The translations under genes were made by a program, and so were the position numbers. This document shows positions 51,725 to 60,156 of a stretch of DNA of 64,000 bases, in pieces; positions within the stretch are counted from its first letter, which is position 1, and the number at the start of each line of letters is the position of its first letter. The notes below the pieces were generated by a model, which did not search any database, was not told the origin of the DNA, and worked only from the letters and a program-made list of their open reading frames with translations. This stretch comes from Apostichopus japonicus (lineage: Eukaryota > Echinodermata > Holothuroidea > Aspidochirotida > Stichopodidae), in assembly GCF_037975245.1 (NCBI RefSeq), contig NC_092565.1, positions 7,802,999 through 7,866,998 on the forward strand. The letters are read 5' to 3'.

Positions 51725-52128
51725 TGTCTACCCACTGGCGGAGAAACAGGGGGGTTGGGGGGGTTTTAACCCCCCCACTTTTTGAAGAGGGGGGGTTGGC
51801 CCACACAATCAACCCCCCCTAGTTTTTGCCAGTAATGTTCTGTTATAGCCTATGTTATGTGCTCCAAATGGCATAATAAATCAAATTATTATATTTGAAA
51901 TTGTTAAAGTCATTTCAACCTTTTACCGGTAGGCTATACATCAACAATTAACGACCGAAAACCGAGTTAGAATTGACCCATACATTATTTCTAGCCCCTT
52001 TCCCCCACCTTGCGCATTGGAACTTGTAGCTCATAGCGCTAACTTCACCCCACAACAGACATACACAAAATAACGTTTTGTTGCTGTTGAATAGCTTTGG
52101 ATCTGTATACACTTGCCAACTTCAACGA

Positions 52129-52218
52129 GGTGAAGGAAGGAAAAGAAAAAGAAGAAAGAGAAAAGGAGAAAAGGATGGAGTAGAAAATACGGCAAGAAAA
52201 CGGGAAGAGAAAGAGGAA
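52129..52218. repeat. Purine-rich (GGAGAAAGA) tract
   Basis: About 90 bases are almost only A and G on the plus strand (GAAGGAAGGAAAAGAAAAAG and onward). It lies inside the outer hAT-like element. It is low-complexity, and the pyrimidine-strand frames through it are not genes. Confidence 0.8.
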
Positions 52219-52315
52219 CAGTGACAAAATTATTCGAATTAGTAAAGCAAACAGCAGATATCACATCATATCAGTGAGCATGAAAATTGCGTTCCACGAT
52301 AAACAGCCTCCAAAC

Positions 52316-52873
52316 CATGGGCGCAGATCCTGGTGAGGACTGCGGGACGCGTCCCCACCAACTTTTTCAGTAGCGGGGACATGATATACCGTGTCCCCAC
52401 CAATTTGTCTTGACCAATAGCTGCATTTCAAGTTCCCCTGTATTGAACTTTGGCGCAGTTTGATCCAGCATTGTGCAAATGACATGCAGCAGTTCTCATT
52501 TTATTGTATTTTATCCACAGTTGTTAAATATAGGACGGAAATCGCATTTGCGGCAGTCTATATTTGTTTTCTGGGAGAGGACCCCAGACCCATCGTATAT
52601 ACAAAAGTCTACTTGGATTATTTGTCCCCTGATTTTCCTTCTGCAGACGCCCATGTATTTCTCCAAACTAAATTTCTAAGCCATGAGATCTAAAACTTAA
52701 GGAGGTTTAGGAGCATCATTAGGTCTGGGAAGTGTTATTTCCGGCGATCTGGGAGGTATATTTGCCCAAAAAAATCGTACGCTACGCGCGAACCCATGGT
52801 TGCGCTCCGCTTAGATAGTGTCATAGAACAGACACGCGTCCCCACCATTATCCAAGACTGATCTGCGCCCATG
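52316..52873. mobile_element. Nested hAT-like element (558 bp)
   Basis: Terminal inverted repeats are CATGGGCGCAGATC at 52316 and its exact reverse complement ending at 52873. The flanking 8-mers CTCCAAAC (52308-52315) and CTCAAAAC (52874-52881) match at 7 of 8 positions, as expected for an aged target duplication. There is no transposase frame, so it is a non-autonomous element inserted into the outer hAT-like element. Its right part carries module copy A (52723-52819). GCGGGACGCGTCCCC-type text recurs near both ends. Confidence 0.85.
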
Positions 52874-53337
52874 CTCAAAACTGTCGATGTGTGTAGTGTT
52901 CGGTTTCGGAAATATCTGGTGTATTTTTATTTCCTTCAACGAAATTTTTTAGTAGCCGTCTGAATTTTCGAAAATTCCCTAACCAACATTCTTCATCATA
53001 CTTCATCATACTCGTGCAATTTTGACCCGTCTGTTAGGGTTTGAAGGAGGTTTTTCTATATCGGTTGTCCATAGATGATATTTTGTGCAACATTATGGGT
53101 ATGTTTTGAAGTGAATTTATTCACGAGAATTGTGAATTTTCAAATTCTGAACAGTGGGGCTGACGGATATTGTGGGCCGCGATGCACCTACAAAAGCAAT
53201 GATCCACAGGATATGTGATGAAGTCGAACATGATGTGTGACTGGTGACAATCTTCAAAAGGTTATAGATGAGAAAAAAAGTATTTGGAAAAAACTTGGTT
53301 CTCAGGCAAAAGTGTACATATGGTTGGTCAGTTTCAA

Positions 53338-53476
53338 GCCCGAGAAGTGCCATTTCCGGTGATCTGGGGGTACCAAAACCAGAAATTTGCTTGTACGCTG
53401 CGCGCTAACCTATGGTGGCGCTCCGCTTAGATAGTAATACGCGCCCCCGGGTTAGAAAATCCTGCATACGCCCCTG
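53338..53476. mobile_element. Right end of a further hAT-like element (left end not found)
   Basis: The sequence ends in CCTGCATACGCCCCTG at 53476. Read inward this is CAGGGGCGTATGCAGG, a typical hAT terminus. Module copy B (53338-53435) lies 41 bases inside this end, as in the other elements here. No matching left terminus or target duplication was found between 52882 and 53338. It is either truncated, or its left end is too diverged for me to see. Confidence 0.6.
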
Positions 53477-53639
53477 GTTAAATGCAGCTTTTCAAGGCCT
53501 GGGCAGTGCCATTTACTGCAATCTGGGAGGCAATATTTGCCAAAAAATTCTTGTGCACTTCGCGCCAACTTATGGTGGCGCTCCACGTAGATAGTGAGCC
53601 AGCAGTTATGACTTTTTATTTCATCAATGGCCTGCAACC

Positions 53640-53938
53640 CAGGCGCGTAGCCAAGGGGGGGGGGCGAAGGGGGCAGCCGCCCCCCCCCCCCCTTGAGCAT
53701 ATTTTTTACAAAAATTTTTAAGGTTTTTATGATATCGCTAGTATTTTCAAAAGAGAAAATGCTAAGATACAACTAACAAGGCATGGGAAGTGCCATTTCC
53801 GGCGATCTGGGAGGCATTTACAGCCAAAATTTTCTTGTACGCTTCGCGCCAACTCATGGTGGCGCTACGCTTAGATAGTTTGCAATGCCGAATCTACAGT
53901 TTCGCCCCTCCCTTGGCAAATTCCTGGCTACGCGCCTG
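53640..53938. mobile_element. Nested hAT-like element (299 bp) with perfect target duplication
   Basis: The termini CAGGCGCGTAGCCA (53640) and its reverse complement (ending 53938) are a perfect 14-bp inverted repeat. The 8-bp duplication CTGCAACC is identical on both sides (53632-53639 and 53939-53946). The element is a miniature non-autonomous copy carrying G- and C-rich runs near its left end and module copy D (53780-53879) near its right end. It interrupts the right part of the outer hAT-like element. The exact duplication implies a fairly recent insertion. Confidence 0.92.
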
Positions 53939-54129
53939 CTGCAACCCCCCCACTTCTGACAAGAAATCTCCGCCACTGTGTCTACCTATTTATCATTTCT
54001 TATGTATTGTGGTATCATAATTGATTTTGTCTCTTCTTTTGCTCCTTTTTTAAAGAAATTCTTTGTTGTTAAATTATTCATCCATGTTTCTCAAAAATTA
54101 TTGAAAATTAGTGTTGTTATTATCATCAA

Positions 54130-54277
54130 AGTAATAATAATGATGATGACGATGGTGGTGATGATAATGATGATGATGGTGATGATAATGATGGTGGTGA
54201 TGATGATTATGGTGATGATGATAATAAGGATAATGATGGTGATAATGATGATGATGATGACGGTGATGATAATGGTT
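54130..54277. repeat. TGA/TGG-type microsatellite
   Basis: About 150 bases are built of GATGAT, GGTGAT and AATGAT triplets. On one strand it gives a Met/Ile-rich frame and on the other a His/Tyr-rich frame; both are artefacts of the repeat. Confidence 0.93.
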
Positions 54278-56001
54278 GCAGGCTTTGCTATGGAGTTTTA
54301 GTAAGCGGCGTGAGTAAAGGCGTGGTGTGGGGCCATCATGGAGTCTACGTCCCCAACCTATATCATCGCAAGTCTGCTGAAAATGGTTCAGTCGGGGGAA
54401 ACTCTGCATTCAGTCACTGAAGAATTAGACCACTCCTTTGGGTAAATGTACATCCACCTTCCAACCTGACACAAACATTTGATAGCACAACCATGCGTTT
54501 AGACCTAACAATAGACCTAACTTGTAGTTTAAATATAGTGTATGCCTCAAAATGCACCAGCGTTAATGGGGAGGACGCCTGAACCCCTCGTACAACCCTG
54601 GCCTGACACCTGTTCCTTGATGAAATCAATATCTGGCCCTTCCTTAAAGGTTCTATCCCCGAGGCAAAACTAGTCGGGGGGGGGGGTGGATTTAGAGTAC
54701 CCAGCGGTTGCAATCAACAGCGTTGCCATTTTACTTACATAAATGTTAAATGCAGTGTATATATTGCCACATACAGGCACGTACTTTTCGTCACAAAAAA
54801 AAACCCTCATGCATTATCGGGTTCACAGTAACATAGTTTTCAGACCTATACGCTCACCGTCACGAGCGGAAGGTGATACCTTGCAAGGGCACAGTTTTAC
54901 GTAATGGGGCAATTACTAATTTCTATATTTGTTTGTTACCCCATACTAAGATATGATTACCCTTAACTGTGAATTACATCAATGCATTATCCAGCAAGGT
55001 CGTTTGTTTTATATTGTCTATATATATATATATATACCATTATAATAAGCCCAAGGCCACATTATTAATTTTTCACATGCAGCTGTACAAATAATATTAT
55101 CAGCGGAATGTGACTTACACGACCATAAGTGCATGTCATGTCTCTGTATACATAGGGATAATAAGTGGGTATGTGTGTATTTCGGGTCACGTGTGGCTGC
55201 TGATTATCAGAGATAACGAGAAAGGAAATGATGTTGATGGTTGGGTGACGGAAAGCATCATGGCCTTAACAATCGAATGCGAACATGACTTTGTGAAAGT
55301 GCTGCCTTGGGATAACGTGACCTTTCAATGCACTGTTGAGTATGTAAGGAAATACACAGCTGAGACCTCAACATAGTGTCCAGCCAGGTGCTCTAATAAG
55401 TTCCAATTTCGGGATATAAACGATACAAAGTAACAGGATGTATAGCCATTAACATATATCTTCCATCTGTAAAGGCAAACAAACAAACACACACACTCGC
55501 ACACAAACACGCATACATTCGACTTGAGAAAATGCAAGTATGACTGACTCGATCTTTGTATACCCTAAGTTCCATTTCGTCTGAGTTGAGATTTTTTTCA
55601 AGTCCGGGTATGCTCCACGCATGGTAACCGTGAATTCAGCCCGAGTTTGTACTATTAACAGAGATGACAAGATCGCTGTTCCACAATTGCAACAGTATAC
55701 AATTGCATTGTTAAGCCTACCATACTCACTGAATTATGTCCGTTCTTATCATGCTATCCGGGTAATTTCCATTTATAAAGGGCATACATCAGTATTGCCC
55801 CTATATATGCTAGCCTGAGTCAAAATAATGGCCAAAATATATGAAAGAAAAACTAGAAATTGTACAAAACCGAAAGTCGTCGGAGAGGACCCCCAACCAC
55901 ACTGCTTTTCTACACCTCCCCCCCCCCCTCCCCTCCTATTCTTATCAAGTGCATTTGCATTCATGGTGAGCTTGTAATAGTAGTTTGCCCCTTATCCTGG
56001 T
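54278..56001. other. Gene-free interval between mobile-element clusters
   Basis: No recognisable gene. The interval contains a G9-type run near 54677, a TA microsatellite at 55019-55036, an AC-rich stretch at about 55480-55515 and a C run near 55918. Short frames (for example 55110-55376 plus) have no known domain. Confidence 0.4.
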
Positions 56002-56466
56002 AACGGATCTACTCCCCTGTCTGACCAGGTTGCCGGACAAATACCCCCCGGACAAATACCCCCCGGACATATACCCCCCGGACTCATACCCCCGGGACAA
56101 GTACCCCCCGGACAATCACCCCCCGGAAAAAAACCCCGAGGACGAATACCTCCGAGGACAACTACCCCCCGGACAAATACCCCCCAGACAACTACCCCCG
56201 GGACAACTACCCCCGGACATACACCCACGAGGACAAATACCTTCGAGGACAATTAACCCCACCCCCAGCAAATTACCTCCGGGAAAACTCTACCCGCACA
56301 AATACACCAGCACAGATACCTCACCCAGGTTACTACCCGAACTAAACCAGAATACGCCCCAGCCCCCCCCCCCCAACGAGCCCGTTAACCAAGCGGACCT
56401 TTAGCTGGTGAACTACGTAGTACGAAAGCCCATTAGGGCCATGAAAGACAATTTTCTTAATCTGGT

Positions 56467-56510
56467 ATATCAGACTATTATTCTGATATATCAGATTATT
56501 ATTCTGATAT
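56467..56510. repeat. 21-bp palindromic tandem duplication
   Basis: Two copies of ATATCAGAYTATTATTCTGAT are followed by AT. Each copy is itself self-complementary at its ends (ATATCAGA and TCTGATAT). It lies in the spacer of the foldback-like structure. Confidence 0.85.
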
Positions 56511-56901
56511 GAAACGTTATTATAACTAGGGAAAATTAAATTGATTTCTTAGATTATCATCATTCTTTTTGCAAACAGAATGACCAGAGAATAGGTTTTT
56601 TCAAATGGTAGTGACGTCGTGGTCTCAAGCCTCTTTCTTTACTTATGTTTCATACAATCGTACATACTATTATGAAACCTTACAGGCAATTCTGTTGGTG
56701 TAACGGGCTACACCGTAACCGGGTTTGACTATGATAGCCCAGCGGTCCATGAAACAATGCATGGGGGTATGGATGATGATCATGCACACCAAACTAGAGG
56801 GGTGGACCGTGGTTGTGCTTGCCCCGCCCCTCCCTTCTGCTCCTCCCATCCTAAAATGGCGTGCACTTACAGGAAAAAATAGCTTAGAATAAGCAAAACA
56901 A

Positions 56902-57147
56902 GAGGAGCGTGGAGGCCGAGTGGCTAATGCCTTTGTTTTATATATAATCCTGTTATGTTGTGTCCTTGGGCAAGGCACTTTTATCTCGACTGCCCCTATC
57001 CATCCAGGTGTATAAATGGGTACCTGTGAGGTAACTAAGGTGTGTGCGCTGGATTCTCAGCAGCCAGCCTGATGACCAGGGATTCAAAGTGCTATGGATG
57101 TCTGTGCCATATAAAGCGCTATACAAAAACTAACATAACATAACAAA
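56902..57147 (+). mobile_element. tRNA-derived SINE
   Basis: The element begins with a Ser/Leu-tRNA-like segment, GAGGCCGAGTGGCTAATGC (compare GGCCGAGTGGTTAAGGC), which serves as an A box. The body contains CCTTGGGCAAGGCACTTTTA, then AGGTGTATAAATGGGTACCT, and ends AAAGCGCTATACAAAAACTA with a (TAACA)n tail. These body and 3' motifs are those of widespread deuterostome/metazoan SINEs with a conserved central domain; the family name is from memory and unverified. The B box is not clear. It lies between the two foldback arrays. Confidence 0.7.
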
Positions 57148-58346
57148 TCATCAAGTAAAATTACTCAGAAGAAAACTTGAAAATGGTAAGCCGCAATAAG
57201 CCGGAACTGTTCGGAGATTAATAATACAGAATAGTGTCACTATAACAAATAGTAAATTAATAGTTACTACCAGCAGTGAGCAATTCCCAACCCAACCCCC
57301 GGGCCTCGGTCCATTGTCAAACCCTATCCAGGAGTTTTGGGGGCTTACATATGAAAAGCTTGAATCTTTTTAAAAGTCGGGAGGAGGTTATAAGGGCCAG
57401 GGCACACGACAATCCTAGTGGTGCCAGTTTAACGGTCACCCTGACCCAATTGTAAATATGCTCTCGGAGTTGCCCGAGGGACCAGGGTATATGTTGAGGC
57501 CCGCGGGAAACTAAACTCGAAAAAAGATGGGCGTATCCGTCGCTGTATCCGTCTCCTAAAGTTAACGGCATATGTCCAGGGGTATATTCGTCCGGGGGTA
57601 TTTATCCGGGGGGTAATTGTCTAGGGGGGTAATTGTCTAGGGGGTATTCGTCCGAGGGGGTAGTTGTCCGGGTGGGTACTTGTCCGGGGCGTTTTTGTCC
57701 TCGGGGGTAATTGTCCGGGGGGTTTCTGTCCGGGTGGTAGTTGTCCTGGGGGGTAGTTGTCCGGGATGGTATTTGTCCGGGGGGTATCGGTCCGGGTGGT
57801 AATCATCCGGGGGGTTATTGTCTGGGGGGTAATCGTCCGGGGGGTATTTGTCTGGGGGGTATTTGTCCGGTCACGGACCTACTGAAGCCCTTTTCCCACC
57901 CTTCTACTTTAAACTATTTTAAATATCCACTAACATAACTCACACAAAGTCGGATTCCTGTTTAAATCGGGCAATTGTAAAAAAGCTATATTATTTACAT
58001 CAAACCTCCCGTTATTTCACAACAAAAGGTTTACTGTTCACTGAATACTTCTGCTATGTCTTTCAATGTTATAAGTTTACAATTAATTTCATTAATTAAT
58101 TCACTGAGTACAACATTCCCGCCAGGAGCCAGATTTTGCAGTGCAGTGGTCATGTGCACAGTTTTTCCGTGGATTTGGGATTTATGGTTTGTGTACTTGA
58201 GAAAAGGGGTTTGTTTCTGTTCTTCACTTCAGGAGCTGTGCCATGTTTTATATGAAGATATTTTCCTTTAGTATATCACATTATGAAATGGACTCAGAAA
58301 AGTCAATTTAACTACTGCATATTAGCATAATGTCTCCATAATTTGA

Positions 58347-58401
58347 GTTCACTTTATGTTCACTTTATGTTCACTTTATGTTCACTTTATGTTCACTTTA
58401 T
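58347..58401. repeat. 11-bp tandem repeat, five perfect copies
   Basis: GTTCACTTTAT is repeated five times without change from 58347 to 58401. This is a recent minisatellite expansion in non-coding DNA upstream of PRELID1. Confidence 0.97.
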
Positions 58402-59171
58402 GTGCGCACCAGCTACCGTGAATTCAGGGAGCCGGAAACGTGGAAGGGGAAGGAAGGGAAATTAGCAGAAAGAAACACATTGCTTGCAGTAGCAATTGTA
58501 TGCATTTGAGTGTATCAGAGCTATGGTATGTTTTCTGAAAACAGTTTTCGGTATATTGCACCCTAAACATATTCGAGATCCCTCCGTGCATTGCATTTTC
58601 CCTCTCCTCTGCATCCATATTGGTGGTACTTGGCGTTCAATAAAACATCGGTTTCGTTAGTGTTACTTTCCTCTAAGGTTTACCCTACGTGTTCCGCTAA
58701 TAGGTTTTTTCATATGCACGAATCTCCTAAATGGAAAGTCAAGTACGCATGTAAGACCTTTCAATATATGATAATATTATTAGTCACTGCACTGCTTGTA
58801 GAAGACATTATCGCGAAATCGGTTCGCACGTGCGCCGTTGTAAATTACTTCTTTCAGGAAGTCTCTGCGTCGGCGATGGTGTAAAGTTAGTACCACAATT
58901 GTTTGAGTCAATTGTTTGGTATCATTTAGTAAGAAAAAAGTAAAATGTATACTCATATTAGGCTTTGTTCGACTAAATAAGTCATTAAGTGAAGTACACT
59001 TCCAAACTTAGTAATGTATTCGCATTGGGTAGGCCTAACGTTAGGCCTAGGCTTGGCATAGCCCAACTAAAGCCTAAAGGTTACTGTAACCCCTGTACCT
59101 CAGTCAACTCGTACGTCTAATGTAGTCTAACCTGCTGTCACTTAAGCCCTCTGAAGTGTTCTTGGTACTAA

Positions 59172-59363
59172 TTTAGAATCCGTACCATTCGACCCTACTT
59201 CATAACCTCAATTCCCTACTTCCTAACCCTACTCCCTAACCCTATTCCCTACTTCCTAACTAGTCTAATTCTTAACCCCTAACCCTACTCCCTAACCCTA
59301 CTTCCTAACCTTATTCTGCCGATTCAAAGTAAGCTTTCCCATTCATATGGTACGGATTCTAAA
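59172..59363. mobile_element. Telomere-like CCCTA array bounded by 17-bp perfect inverted repeats
   Basis: TTTAGAATCCGTACCAT at 59172-59188 is the exact reverse complement of 59347-59363. Pairing resumes with CTAA just outside after a one-base bulge. Between the arms, 59193-59323 consists of degenerate CCCTACTTCCTAACCCTACT-type text close to the animal telomere repeat (CCCTAA). The 192-bp unit looks like a miniature inverted-repeat element carrying an internal array, or the product of a repair event. No target duplication was recognised. It has no coding capacity. Confidence 0.7.
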
Positions 59364-60156
59364 GTTAGGCCGTGTTCTTATATTACTTACGAGCTGTATC
59401 CAAGCCATGTAAGGGTAGCGCAAACATTAGCCCGTGTGAGCTAAACTTATTCCAAAACTCACATGTGTCAACCAAACTACTTTTACAGTCCATAGACTTG
59501 AGTACTGCCTAGTATTGCGTATTGGTCCAAGTGTCAGCACTGACCTGTTCTAACTTTTCTAAGTTAACATTGGGAATGTTACTAGGGATATGTCATCATG
59601 GTATCAAGTAATGTGACCAAGGGCTTACATTTCTAACAAGAACTTGAAGAAGGAGGAACCACATGTTTTCCCAATGTATGCTACACAGTATGATGAAAAT
59701 GTATCAAAGAAATTAAGGCCAATTAAGTCCCACCTTCCCCTGTCAGATTCTGTCATTTATTTATTAGGTTTTTTTACAGCGCCAATGTTGCTTTGTCTTT
59801 CTCATTTTGAGAACAATATTTGAAACCCCTCACTTAAATTAATGAATTGTCATAATTGCAATTTAGCCATTTTTTCTGAAAAAGCAAGATGTTCACAGTG
59901 TAACAGCAACCAGTACGTCATTGTCAATGTTTGATGACCAGATTTACCAAAATCTTTATGATCAAGTCTGTTCTACTAATCTTCCAGAGGAAACTATGAA
60001 CAATGTGATGAGCATAACCCTTTGAAAATTAAACCAGGTCTGGCAGCTATTACTTTGGTAAATCTGGTCAACAAGAACATATGACTGTAAACAACATGTA
60101 AACAAAGATTGGTAAAATGAGAATTTCAATGTGGTTGTTTATCAACAGGCACCAAG

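Larger units (their letters stand above)
51733..53978. mobile_element. hAT-like DNA transposon, non-autonomous, with nested insertions
   Basis: Termini are CACTGGCGGAGA (51733) and, read inward from the right end, CAGTGGCGGAGA (53978). That is a 12-bp inverted repeat with one mismatch. Both sides carry the identical 8-bp duplication TGTCTACC (51725-51732 and 53979-53986). An 8-bp duplication and a CAGNGGCG-type end are hallmarks of the hAT superfamily. The interior has no transposase-length frame. It is interrupted by at least two further hAT-like elements (52316-52873, 53640-53938) and contains the right end of another at 53476. Without the two intact insertions and their duplications it would be about 1.37 kb. 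Mobilisation would need a transposase from elsewhere. Confidence 0.88.
56034..57872. mobile_element. Foldback (TU-like) element: inverted pair of 15-bp minisatellite arrays
   Basis: The left array (about 56034-56262) is around 15 copies of CCGGACAAATACCCC-type units. The right array (about 57575-57871) is around 18 copies of the same unit in reverse complement (GGGGGGTATTTGTCC). They are separated by about 1.3 kb. Both outer edges end in CCGGACAAATA read inward. Two 15-bp tandem arrays in opposite orientation as long terminal inverted repeats are what is known of sea-urchin TU elements and the wider foldback class. No transposase is inside; the spacer holds a SINE and unremarkable DNA. The 10-mers CGGATCTACT (56004) and CGGACCTACT (57874) lie outside the two arrays in direct orientation, but asymmetrically. 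The repeat gives a YPPDK-type frame because 15 is five codons; I do not regard it as a gene. Confidence 0.6.
57884..60156. other. Upstream region of PRELID1
   Basis: No protein gene is recognisable. The interval holds an 11-bp repeat (58347-58401), a small CpG cluster at about 58810-58880 (TATCGCGAAATCGG, GCACGTGCGCCG, GCGTCGGCGATGG) that could be the PRELID1 promoter or first exon, a 20-bp perfect palindrome (59030-59049) and the inverted-repeat-bounded telomere-like array (59172-59363). A splice acceptor (TTTATCAACAG, ending 60148) just before the start codon implies a non-coding exon somewhere upstream, which I could not place. Confidence 0.45.

Noticed and set aside
54098-54409. Histidine/tyrosine-rich minus-strand frame and Met/Ile-rich plus-strand frame
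   Set aside because: Both are translations of the TGA/TGG microsatellite at 54130-54277.
55985-56404. Proline-rich frame with YPPDK-type repeats (plus strand) and its counterpart in the right array
   Set aside because: The 15-bp unit is a multiple of three, so any array of it gives a periodic peptide. The arrays are inverted, degenerate with frame slips, and look like foldback transposon ends rather than a gene.
58591-58884. 97-codon frame upstream of PRELID1
   Set aside because: No similarity recognised and no consistent splice link to the PRELID1 start exon; kept only as a possible promoter or first-exon area.
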